A stretch of 64,000 nucleotides of DNA. Origin: Gymnopus androsaceus JB14 (lineage: Eukaryota > Basidiomycota > Agaricomycetes > Agaricales > Omphalotaceae). Made by a program: the position numbers and the translations under genes. Location: positions 62,001-126,000 of the forward strand of contig ML769456.1 of assembly GCA_009733575.1 (NCBI GenBank), in the 5' to 3' direction. The notes under the pieces were generated by a model that saw nothing but the letters and a program-made list of their open reading frames with translations, was not told where the DNA came from and did not search any database. This document shows positions 46,084 through 57,019 of the stretch, piece after piece (within the stretch, counting starts at the first letter, position 1; each line of letters starts with the position of its first letter).

Positions 46084-47413
46084 ATGGATCCCGAGTCGTT
46101 TCGCAAATTTGCAACACAAGTTAGGACTGCAGGAAGTGGTGGTCCGCCAAAAGGATTCCTTACTGGTTCTGGATTGATAATTGCGCTTGTGGCTGGTGGT
46201 TTCGCTTTAAACGCGAGTCTTTTCAACGGTACGTTGCGTATTGCTTCAAAACAGAAAGAGAAGTGCTGACATTGGGTTCAGTTGATGGTGGTCATCGTGC
46301 AATTAAGTATACACGGTGAGAGTGATTGGAACGATATTTTCCTGTACGGTCTGAATTTGCCCCCAGGTTGAACGGTGTCAAGGATGAAATCTATCCTGAA
46401 GGTACACATGTGGCGGTATGTGACGATGACTTCTCTTTGAGCTCTCGTTATAACGTGCTTTGCTTAGATTCCTTGGCTTGAACGGGCTGTCCTTTTCGAC
46501 ATCCGAGCCAAGCCGCGAAATATATCCAGTTTAACTGGTACAAAAGGCAAGCATACTATTCAAGACGGTCATCCTTTCCTTTTAATAATGGTCTCGGAAA
46601 GATCTCCAAATGGTTAACATTACTTGCCGTGTACTGTCGCGACCCTCGATACAATCTTTACCCACCATTTACCGAGAGCTCGGTCAAGACTACGATGAAA
46701 GAGTTCTACCATCCATCGTTAACGAGGTGCTCAAAAGTGTCGTCGCACAATTCAACGCAAGTCAGTTAATTACTCAGAGAGAACATGTATGTCACATTTC
46801 TGTTTTTGCCCGTTCACTTTCATATATGGTTTTTTAAGGTTTCGCGACTCGTCCGTGAAGGTTTGACCAAGCGCGCTTTACGATTCCATCTGGTCCTAGA
46901 CGACGTTTCTATTACCCATCTCACCTTCTCTCCGGAATTCACGCACGCCGTTGAGGCGAAACAGGTGGGTGAACCTAAATCATGCGTGTTTGGAACAACC
47001 CTCAATGTCACTTTAGATTGCGCAACAAAATGCTCTTCGAGCTGCCTTTTTGGTTGATCAAGCAGTACAAGAGAAAGAGGCAAGTGTTTTGTCTTTTGTT
47101 GTAGTGTGATAACTAACGCATATGCTCATCAGTCAATTATCGTTCGCGCCGATGGTGAAGCTAAAAGTGCTGAACTTATTGGTGAATCGCTGCGGGCAAA
47201 TAAGGGTTTCCTCGAACTCCGACGCCTGGAGGCTGCACGAGACATTGCGAATCTCCTTTCTACCTCAGGAAATAAAGTGATGCTTGATGCACAGAGCTTA
47301 CTTTTGAATGGTGAGTCTGCACTCTGGGATGCAAAAGTCGTGTTCGAGGCTAACCGTACCTCTTCCCAGTGGCTGTTGATAATGTTACCGATCTGGGGAA
47401 GTCGAGGAAGTAG
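46084..47413 (+). CDS. PHB2: Prohibitin 2, mitochondrial inner-membrane ring subunit
   Basis: Starts [21 protein letters not shown] transmembrane anchor follows ([20 protein letters not shown]), then the PHB/SPFH domain: [120 protein letters not shown], then the C-terminal coiled coil ([40 protein letters not shown]). With PHB1 it forms the ring that holds m-AAA protease and guards respiratory-complex assembly. About eight introns; one is GC-AG (46547-46601). The last exon gives [12 protein letters not shown]. Frame intact. Confidence 0.95.
46547..46601 (+). other. GC-AG intron in PHB2
   Basis: 55 nt, donor AAAAG|GCAAGC, acceptor GGAAAG|ATCTCC. Splicing restores [11 protein letters not shown]; no GT donor nearby does. 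Confidence 0.8.
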
Positions 47414-48808
47414 TAAAATATACTTATGGTGTATTGGTAGAAGATTGTTGTGCTTTGAAGGAGCATACTTTCAGACTAAATAACAACTCATCACCTTTGA
47501 AGGTTTAGGGAGTCTGGTAACTGTTACCGTAAAAGATGGATTCGGCGATTGTGCATCGTTGCAATCTACGAGGCGGAGATGCGACTCTTGCCTGCCTCTG
47601 CCGCTCCGCCTTCGCACCTTCGCTTACAGGGACAAGTCGAGGTCTCATGCCGTTAAACTATGCGAGGTTTGCTATGGACTACGGACCAACCATGGGCTAC
47701 GAGCTCATTTTCAAATAGCTATTTCGACGAGGGAATGCTAATACCCTTAATGAATCGCCGTAGCTCAGTTGCTTCTTTCTTATCCTTCGAAAAGCGACAA
47801 ACCTGGAACAGGAATGATTCTTTTGAAAAACAGTAGCAATGAAAGCTGTCTTTCCGCAGTGGTTCATGTCCTCTCTTACTTGCACTCATATCTATTAATC
47901 GCATTTCCCCAACGCGGGTCTACGTGATTTTTCCTTGGAAGCTTTGTCCAACTGCGAGGAATCTTACTGCTACTGCTGCGGCGAGCTTGGTGGCGAGCTC
48001 TGAAGCTTGGATTATGAATGGGTCTACTTTCGACCGTTCTGTGCAAATGTTGAAACGATATTCTTTGCTGCAAACGAGGCTAGAAGTTATCTCTCTACAG
48101 CTGTGCGCTGGTTTATCCAATCTTCCATAGGAGATAGTCTCTTCCAAATTCCACTCCAGTTGATTCTGGATTGAGATTACGGCGGTTCTTGGTTAGCAGT
48201 TTGGATACGCACCTAGCACTGTAGAAACACCTTCTTGTGTATATAACCTAGCAATCCTGTCTTTGGGGTACTCACAAAGGTACCTTCCCAAGTCGAGTGA
48301 CATTTTTAGTACGACTCAAATCTCAATTATAAATACATACAAGAGAGGCCAGCTCAACAACTATGCTCAGAGCGCAGGCTATGACTTATTCATCGAAAGC
48401 ACAGCCTATGGGCCTCGGAATGCAGTGGTATGGATCTCGATTGTATACAGTGAGCCTATTCAAATAGAACTCTGAATTGGTCTTCACGCTTATACAAAGT
48501 CAATAATAGAATACGGTCGAGGAGAAGGACGGAACAGACGAGCCGCAAAGGAAATAGCATCGTATGAAGCGTTGACGGTTATCGGCTAGATGTCATTGAG
48601 GCCCAATTGAGCTGTCGCGGTTTTCAGTTTCCCAAATAATGATTAATATTTCGCTTGTATCTGCTGCGACACAATTTGATACATTTTATCGTAATACTTA
48701 CAGTACATCGTTTCCTAGACATTATCTACATGCAAGCGATTAAGTAACAGTTGGAGGAAGAACATGTAATACAACTGCTTACTGAGAAGGGCGCGCCGTG
48801 GGCATGAA
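47414..48808. other. Intergenic region, no gene seen
   Basis: About 1.4 kb between the PHB2 stop and the 3' end of the membrane protein on the minus strand. Frames of 60-75 codons occur on both strands (for example 47924-48130 plus), but none has a start context, exon pattern or domain I recognise. Confidence 0.45.
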
Positions 48809-49962
48809 CTACTGGTGGTCGTATGATGGAGGGGGAGCCTCTACCATGTCAGAAACAGGAGTAGCAGCACCATTCTGCTGTATCGACCGGTTAAGATCGA
48901 ATGAAGAGCCTGTTGGGGTGGGATGCAGAGCCCCCGGTGTAGCACGGCCTTTCGAATTCCAGCTTGTTCTTCGTGGTACTGGTTCAAGAAAGGAGAAGAT
49001 CATGGGATGGGGTACTGCGTGAGCCGGTTGGTCTGCCACATTCTTTGAACGTCTGTCGATAGAGGAGAAAAGCGAAAGCTGCTATGAGCGCAACGGCAAC
49101 GACTCCGCCGACGACGCTTCCAGCGACGGACGGCTGTATTCAAAGAATGACTAGACATAGTGCCAGACACAATGAGTTCAATCAACTGGTTTTACTAGGA
49201 ATGGGGAGTAATACCTAGATGAGCCAGCAGCGGACGAGGAAGTACTCAATGCCAAGGTAGTAGAAGTTACACCAGCGGTAGAAACCACAGTGGGGGTGGA
49301 AACTGAGATTGAACTAGTGCTAGAGGACGAGGGAGTTGCAGAGAATGATGTCCCCAAATATCTGAGATCGGAAATAATAATGAGTTCAGCCTCCAATCTG
49401 ATTCGATGAGATTTGCAAAGGGAGGGGCGCACATTGTACCAGTTGTTTGTAGGTCTGTATTTGCAGCTTGTGAAGGACTAAGGACTGTAAATGTCGAACT
49501 CTCAAAGAATGTGGTTGTTGTATTATCAGAGCTGTAGAGCCTGTAAGAATCTCAAAGCAAGGAAAAACCAATTCGTACTTTGTCACAAGCGCATACATAA
49601 CGAACGTGCTGAGAGACAACGATTAGCTGTTAGCTAGCAGATCTGACCAGCCAAGGAACCTACCCAGACTCCGTGACCACCAAACTCGCTGTCTGAGGAT
49701 CAAGCGAATCCCCCAACGTCCCGTTTATCTCTGCAAAGATCCCACCCCCGGTGAACTCATTTGTGGAAGGACTTTTCCACTGACGATCCAATGAAAACAC
49801 AGAAGGATCAATGGAATCTCGCTGCCAGACTACTGGGAATGCAACCTCCGTGATAGGATCGACTGGAACAGCGAGCGAGAAAGCGAGCACATGGAGGGTA
49901 TGAGACAGGAAAGCAACAGCCAGAAGAAGACCTCGGAGATCGTAAATGTTACTTGAAGACAT
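48809..49962 (-). CDS. Ser/Thr-rich single-pass membrane protein (wall-sensor-like)
   Basis: Begins with a signal peptide (LLLAVAFLSHTLHVLAFSLA) and a Kre9-like start to the ectodomain (VPVDPITEVAFPVVWQRDS). A Ser/Thr-rich stalk (SFSATPSSSSTSSISVSTPT) and a membrane helix PSVAGSVVGGVVAVALIAAF with YRQTFKE follow. The cytosolic tail ends EAPPPSYDHQ, a PPxY-type end like that of the 4650-6333 protein. Joining the helix to the tail needs an intron of only 37 nt (GTACCC...AACCAG, just after GSR) or a one-base change. The stalk-to-helix intron uses a GTAAAA donor. The layout resembles Mid2/SKG6-type surface proteins; function unknown. The two such proteins in this window share layout rather than close sequence. 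Confidence 0.65.
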
Positions 49963-50840
49963 TTAAAGACTCGTAAAAGGGGGGCTTTTCTCGTTCGTCT
50001 TTGCGCTATGCAGCAGCACAAGGCAAGGTGTTCCTAGTTCCAGGGTTAATTTAATACGCCAATGACACGCATCTCTCTAGCACTGATTGGCGAAGAATTC
50101 ATTCTACGTATCAGTTTCAAGTGCGACAAAGACGCAACTTGCGAATCTCCTCCTGGTCGCAGACAAAGCAATAGCAATATAAAGGTTTTACCTATGGGGC
50201 CTGGTTCCAGGCTCGTCAATGGATCGAGTCCTTGAGGTTGGTATGAGCATTACTCAGTAGCCTCAGCTTGATATCTGTCGCTTTGACACTAAGACATCAA
50301 ACCATCCAAGCAGCCATCATGGTGTTACGGAGTGCGATGTTAACGCCAAGATCTTGAGCTTTGACTCCAGACTTTGAGACGCTGCTCCTTGCATCAAAGG
50401 TTGAGAATCCATGAAAATATCGCCTTTGCAAACTGATTACAGGTTTAAGGGAATTGTTGTGGAATTTTCAGATAAAAGGCTTGTCCTATTCCGACACCAT
50501 GCGTAAAGCCGCATGAAGACAAGAACACATTGAAAATGCGTCGAAGCTTGTTAGTCGGTGGTTCAAAAGTGTAGTATGGATCCGGGATATTAGTGGTGCT
50601 ATGGCCATTTCTTGACATAGAGAACAGCTGCAATGAGAGCACCTACGACGCTTCTGCAATAGCGGCTGTACTTATCCGTGGAAAGCGCGAAATTCATGCA
50701 AGATGAATTCGGGTTATATCGGCCGATAGCCAGTCATCTGTCCTTGTCTGCATCCACAACGTTCTGCGGTTACTAGTAGAACAACGCTCTATTAATGTAA
50801 ATCTCTCACCAGCTCATCATCTTATCTTCGCTCAGTCACC
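49963..50840. other. Divergent upstream region, no gene seen
   Basis: About 880 bp between two divergent starts. A 65-codon minus-strand frame at 50445-50642 shows nothing recognisable. No repeat noted. Confidence 0.45.
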
Positions 50841-52044
50841 ATGTTCTCTACTCAACTTCGAACTTTTGCTCGATTCTCAGTTGCTAAGTTTCAGGCTGCC
50901 AAAGGACGGAATTATGCTACAGAAGCCAAGATTCCTGTAAATATCGTGGAGGTTGGGCCTAGAGATGGGCTACAAAATGAGAAGGGTGTTATTCCTGTGG
51001 ATGTCAAGGTCGAACTCATTGAGAGGCTAGCGTTAGCTGGTTGCAACAACATCGAGGCCGGAAGCTTCGTCAGTCCAAAGTGGGTTCCTCAGGTATGTCT
51101 TTAGTGCCAATTATGTATTGCTCTGATAATATTATTTCTAGATGGCGGGGACGGCTGAGATTATATCTCGAATGCAGCGACTCCCAGACGTCCATTACGC
51201 TGTGCTGGTACCGAATTCCAAAGGGCTAGATGGACTGTTCTCTGTTTTGAACTCATATAATTCTTCGCCCGACTCGAACAGTACTCCTCCGCCCTCTGAC
51301 GAGATATCCATTTTCACAGCCGCAACCGATGCTTTTACTCGCGCAAATCTCAATACGACTACTGCTGAATCTCTAGCCAGATTGGCTCCAGTCGCTTCGG
51401 ACAGCGCTCGACAAGGGACTTGAGAGTCAGAGGTTATGTTAGCGTTGTGATTCAATGCCCTTATACGGGTCAGGTTTGTGCTGTTATTCATGCTTGTACG
51501 CTTCAATTCTGAAGCATAGCAGGTTGATTACAAGGCTGTGCGCTCGGTCGCAAAGGAACTATTGAATATGGGATGTTACGAGGTCTCTCTTGGGGACACT
51601 GTCGGTCGCGGTACCCCGTCGCAGATAGCGGCAGATGCTGGAGGAAGTAAAGAAGGATGTGCCAGTAGGAAAAATTAGCGGGACATTTCCATGATACCTT
51701 TGGCACTGCAATTGCTAATGTCTTCACTGCATTAGACCACTGGTGTTCGAACGATTGACTCTTCCGGTTGGCGGACTTGGAGGTTGTCCATACTCTCCTG
51801 GCGCAACAGGCAATGTTGCTACCGAGGACGTTCTCTACGCCTTGCAGGGCTCAAAGTATAGTGTTGTAGGATCAGAATACGGCAGAGGAACTATCGATCT
51901 TCACAAAATAATGGAAATCGGCTGGTGGATCAGTGGAAAGCTCGGGAGAGAGAGTATTAGTCGGGCGGGTAGAGCTTTGAAGGCAAAGAAAATTCGAGAT
52001 GAAAAGATGGCTAAATCGGACGGAGATGTTCGTGCCAAGTTGTG
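50841..52044 (+). CDS. HMGCL: 3-hydroxy-3-methylglutaryl-CoA lyase, with five single-base frame breaks
   Basis: Mitochondrial enzyme splitting HMG-CoA into acetoacetate and acetyl-CoA (leucine breakdown, ketogenesis). Presequence [21 protein letters not shown]-barrel signatures: [116 protein letters not shown], and [20 protein letters not shown] with the catalytic Cys loop. From 51418 to 51766 five one-base indels are needed to keep this reading: one base missing at 51418-51419, and extra bases at 51634, within 51680-51682, at 51741 and at 51766. The N- and C-terminal thirds are clean. Either a very young pseudogene or local sequence error. Confidence 0.85.
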
Positions 52045-52226
52045 ATCAGCTATGTAGTTTCATATTGTATATTAGTTTTAGTATCGCTCATGAGCAAAAT
52101 CAAAAAAGGATTCGGAGACTCAAACGCGTAGTACAGAATAAAGGTCACGCGCGCGAGGCGTCACATTTTGATCGCGTTCTCTCTTTTTCTCTTCCACTAT
52201 CGTTGATCTTTACACACTCACAGATA

Positions 52227-55200
52227 ATGCCTGGATCCTACAAACGCGGAATGAAACGTAGAAGATCGAAAACGGCTACTCGTGCTGTGTCTACGCCAAT
52301 TCCAGATGAAGAGAATCAATCTGATCAAGTTGAAGATTCTCCAGCTTTGCGAAAGAAAGTTCGATGGGAAGGAAGTAGTCGAGAAGATCCTACTGAAGAG
52401 GATGCAGCGGATGGCGAGAACGAGGACGCGTCTGAAGACGCTGAATTAGAAAAGGTGTGTGGCTATTCTTTTGCGTTTCTCGTCACTCACAAATAGTTTA
52501 CTCACCAGATATTTTTGACTGCATGGTGCCAAAAGTATGAGAGGTCTTTTACCGCCAATGCAGAGCTAATGTCTATTACAGCCGTCGTGTCGGAATGGCA
52601 TACTACGATCCTGTTAAATGCAGAATATATATACTGGAGGATACCGAGGAAACATCCCATTTTGACCTCACCAAAATGGGTGAGTTTGAATAAAACGATT
52701 TTCTATTCGATGCCTAACTTTCCTCAAGTCCTGGAACAGGCTAATCCTGATGTCGTACTCACGAGCTCAAGATCCGACGACGCGTTTATGGACATGGTTC
52801 GGGAATTCAGTCCGTTTTTCTGGGATCTCCCTTTGGACGCATATACTCACACGTCGACACGTCGATCTAGTGGAGGGCTCTGATGGGATGTTTCAAATCA
52901 GACCCCACAAGGAATTCTCGCAAGCAAAAGGGAAAGATAGGCTAATGTCTCTGCAATTATTCTCGGATTTGCCTCAAGAGGAGAATCAAGACTCCATATC
53001 CTCGGCAGATGATTTATCTTCCGTTTCACGCAATGCGTACGACTTCATGGCCAGGCGTAGAGGTGCTTTGAGCGATCCTGGCACAGCGCGATGGAATGCC
53101 TCTATCCGTCTATCCAATTTCGCATCCATTGAGTCTTCTCCGCTTTGTGTACGCTCAAAATACATTGAGTTAGTTTTTAGAGGACTGACTTTTTTTCCTA
53201 CACAGTTGGCTTCTATCGGAGCACTACTAGACCATCTGGTCCGCGAACGTGCTGTCAACGACATGGAAGATGAGGGCATTCGTGGACTCGAGGTCCGCGA
53301 CATCGAGTGCCTTGCTCTGTGAGTCCCGTTTTCCTCAGTTCCCTTCCCTTTATTCATGTCTCTTTAGGGACGAGGTGATGCAGATCAATGCCGATGCTCT
53401 TTTGTGAGCTTTTATCCAGGCCTTGTACCCGAAATACTTTTTTTCTGATTGAACTCGCATTAGTTCACTTCAAGTATTTGAGAACGAAAATCACGCCTCG
53501 ATGCACTCTGCTAGGACCAAAGAAGGTCTTTCTCTTGCCGGTCAGTTTTTATCGCTTGTCGTACGGTCGTTTCGATCGTTTTATACCGGAGATCTTTCAG
53601 GAATCTTGAACGTTACCAACACCTCACTTGGTCGGACGCTTATGCGTTCCTGGCTACTACGGCCATCTCTTTCCCTCTCGGTCATAAATGCGCGCCACGA
53701 CGCAGTCGCCTGCTTTCTTCGACCGGAGAATATCACCACTGCCAAAACGTTGAACGGATATCTCAAGGGAATTAAGAATGTACCTCGTATGTTGGGCATA
53801 CTACGAAGTGGAAAGGCAAAAGTCATCGATTGGCAAGTGCTCTTAAAGGTACAACGATGTACAGCTTGGGGTATCTTTTAAGACGCTTACTTTTCAAAAT
53901 CTAGTTCACTTTGCTATGTGCAATGTTGAAGGAAGCTGTTGTCGAACTCCATGAAGCGTCTAATCTTGATATCGTTCAGAAGGTGGGTACGGCTTGGTCT
54001 GATTCCTAATCAAGAAGCTGATTCGAACTTTTTATAAGCTCCTTTCAGCTTTGGACATTGCCTGCTTTAGAGAAGTCGGGACCAGAATAAATGATATCGT
54101 TAGTATTTGTCTTTCATTTGCTATCTGGCCACTGTTAAATGACGTCTAGATTGACTGGGAAGAGTCTGCTGAAACGAGGAGAGTTTGTGTACGTCCCAAC
54201 ATCGACGAAGAGCTCGATAACAGAAAGCATGTGTATCATGGGATCGACACCGTTTTGGTATGTACTTTATCAATGGAGTTTCTTCGTTTCATTAATCATT
54301 TCTTGCTAGTCCAAAGTCGCCGAAAGAATTTGTCAAATGGTGCCTTCCAGCTATGCGTCTTCGCTGAATATCGTGTATTTCCCTCAACTGGGTGAGTTTC
54401 TTGATCCAGTCGTTTCGCGAACTGCTGCATTGTAATTACGGAATTAATCGCAGGTTTCTTAATTTGTATACCCATGCAAGAAGAATGGAAAAACGAAGCA
54501 GGAGTTCAAGTTTTCGATGGCTGGAGTTTCCAGGTGACACGCATCCTCTCTTTGGTCTTTTTTGCACTTACTTTAAGTCTAGTTTTCATCCGAGTACATC
54601 TTAATCATTCTTGCCTTCATTTATTCCTAATTAATTGCCACTAGATCGCATGTCTACTTCAAATCGCAAGAGATGCATGGTAAGTAATATCATGCATGAA
54701 AGCGTTTTATGAATGCTGACAGTCATAGACATGGACGCTCATATCGGGGATCTTCATTCTTTAATCGTTGACCGCGAGATTGAGATCATTCAAGCTCTGC
54801 TCGAAGAGGTCTTGGTTCATGATGCAGCGATATCCCATGCTTGTGATGTTTGTGCCGAGTTGGATTGTCTACTTGCTTTTGCAGATGTCTCGATGGCGTA
54901 CGATTATCGACGACCTGTGATGGCTGAAGACAATATCATCGATATCGTTCAGGGGAGGTAGGATGAACTATCTTTTACTCGCTGTTACAAAGCTGATAAA
55001 CGATACAGGCATCCGCTGCAAGAAATGGTCGTCGACACGTTCGTACCCAACGATGCGCGCGTAACAGGAGGTGATGGTCGTTTCTCGATGTTTACAAACT
55101 CTTCAGAGGAAGATGCGGTGTCGGATGAAGATAGTTCGAAGTCTTGGAACAGTGTTTTGCTATGTACAGGCGCTAATGCGTGCGGGAAGGTATGGAACAT

Positions 55201-56507
55201 TCTCTCCTCAAGGGATTTTGCTGACTATGGCTTAGAGCGTGTATCTCAAGCAGGTAAGAAGCTACACTTTAGCTCGGGCGACCTAGCCAGCTGAATGCGT
55301 CCCATAGGTTGCTTTAATTCAGTACATGGCGCAAGTAGGTTTGCGGGAACGTTTTACGCGACCCTATCTAATTTATGACTTTCACTTCTAGATTGGATGG
55401 TAATTCCGCTCAAAAAATTACTTATTCCTGTCATGATCTCTGAATTGAACATACCTTCCAGCTTCGTCCCAGCAGAGGCTGCTACTCTGGGGATTGTGGA
55501 CAAGAGTAAGGGTAACGTGTCACCCTGAAAACCGCTCACTTTTTGCACTTCTAGTTTTTACTCGCATATCAACCAGGGAATCCGTTTCCAAAGTGATTAC
55601 CCACCCGCCTTCGCATCTATCAGAAGTTGCGCAATGTTCACCATTCTGTCCATAGGTTCAATCAGCATTCATGATCGATTTGAATCAAGTTTCGCTCGCA
55701 CTCCGCAACTGCACCTCGCGTTCTCTTATCCTTCTTGATGAATTCGGCAAGGGAACTCTCGCGACAGGCTGGTGTTCTCTGTTTGCTACTAATTAATGAA
55801 TGCGCTTCAACTCACTCTCCAGACGGTGCGGGTCTTTTATGTGGCGTTATCAAGCATCTTTTGGCTAGAGGATCAAACTGTCCTAAAGTTCTCGTTGCAA
55901 CACACTTTCATGATGTCTTTAGACAAGAACTTCTAGATCCCGAATCTATTCCTATATCTTTCCTGCATATGCAAGTTATGTTCACAGCACGAGATGGAAC
56001 TATCTTGGAATCTGTTAGCCCGAGTCACTCATCTTCAAGGGATGTCACAGCTTCATCAAGGCCATCCAGCGGAAATCGTGATACAGGACTTGTGGGACCG
56101 CGAGAGGAAATAACGTACCTCTACAGGTAAATAGCTTTTATCATCCTGATTCGGCGGCGCTCATGCCTTTCAGGGTGATGGAAGGACTGTCTCTGGACTC
56201 ACACGCCGCCAAGTGCGCGGAATTGTTTGGTATACCTCCTCGTTTGGTACAAAGAGCCCAGTATGTCAGGTAACAATATTATTTTGAGATCATTCTTCAC
56301 CGGTTGCTGATGGAAGTTGTCAGTCAATTGCTCTCTGCACACGAGATTGGTCGGTTACTAGACGAGAAAATGTCGGAAAAGGAGGTTTTAGAGCTGGAAG
56401 AAGCGGAAACTATTTGCCGCAGGTTTTTGGGATGGAATCTTGGGGAGGGTGGTGTCGACGTCAAGAAGAAACTAGGGCAAGTGCTTGGCAGAGAGCCTGA
56501 AGGCTGA
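52227..56507 (+). CDS. MSH5: MutS homologue MSH5 (meiotic crossover)
   Basis: An acidic/basic N-terminal extension (MPGSYKRGMKRRRSKTATRA) precedes MutS domains: GMAYYDPVKCRIYILEDTEE, LEQANPDVVLTSSRSDDAFM, IRGLEVRDIECLALDEVMQI, NVTNTSLGRTLMRSWLLRPS, GIKNVPRMLGILRSGKAKV, NIVQGRHPLQE. The ATPase has GANACGKSVYLKQ (Walker A, split by introns), CFVPAEAATLGIVDKIFTRI, RSLILLDEFGKGT (Walker B), VLVATHFHDVF and the C-terminal helices (QLLSAHEIGRLLDEKMSEKE). The missing mismatch-recognition domain I and the GANACGK loop point to MSH5, which with MSH4 stabilises meiotic crossover intermediates. About sixteen introns, one GC-AG (55768-55822). Frame intact. Confidence 0.92.
55768..55822 (+). other. GC-AG intron in MSH5
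   Basis: 55 nt, donor GACAG|GCTGGT, acceptor CTCCAG|ACGGTG, with a CTAAT branch-like sequence at about 55790. Splicing joins GKGTLAT to DGAGLLCGV. Confidence 0.75.
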
Positions 56508-57019
56508 GGAACAGATAAATTAAGCTTATGCAGTGTGTATCGCGACGCGACTTGAACAATTGGTCTTGCCCTGAGGCCCTTCTTCTATAGTCGGGGTGGA
56601 ATGGGATTGCTCTCGCTTCTTATTTATCGAAGTAACTTGTGACCACTGCGACAACCGTTGCATTCCTGCCACACGATACCACCCGTAGTGACGCTTACCC
56701 CCGATGAAACCCCTCCCGTGCCCTCCGCTACCACCAACCCTGTAAACAGGAGCAGTCACTGCCCCCTCGCGCCTTAGTACTTTAGATTTACCTATGTACT
56801 TGCTCGGTACCTGCTCGCGGCAATAAGATGGAGCCCATTTTAGACGTGACGCCACAGAATAAACTTGTGACAGAAAACGTTACATTTATATGACTGAAGT
56901 GATTGATCTAATACTATTTAAATAATCTCTTGCTTTTTCTTCCTCATCACCTCCGAGCTGACACAGGGTAGAAAGCAGGCTTTCTTCGTATCGTTCATTA
57001 ACCTTCTTAATACTACAAC
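56508..57019. other. Intergenic region (MSH5 3' end, kinase promoter)
   Basis: About 510 bp. No gene, repeat or RNA feature recognised. Confidence 0.5.
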
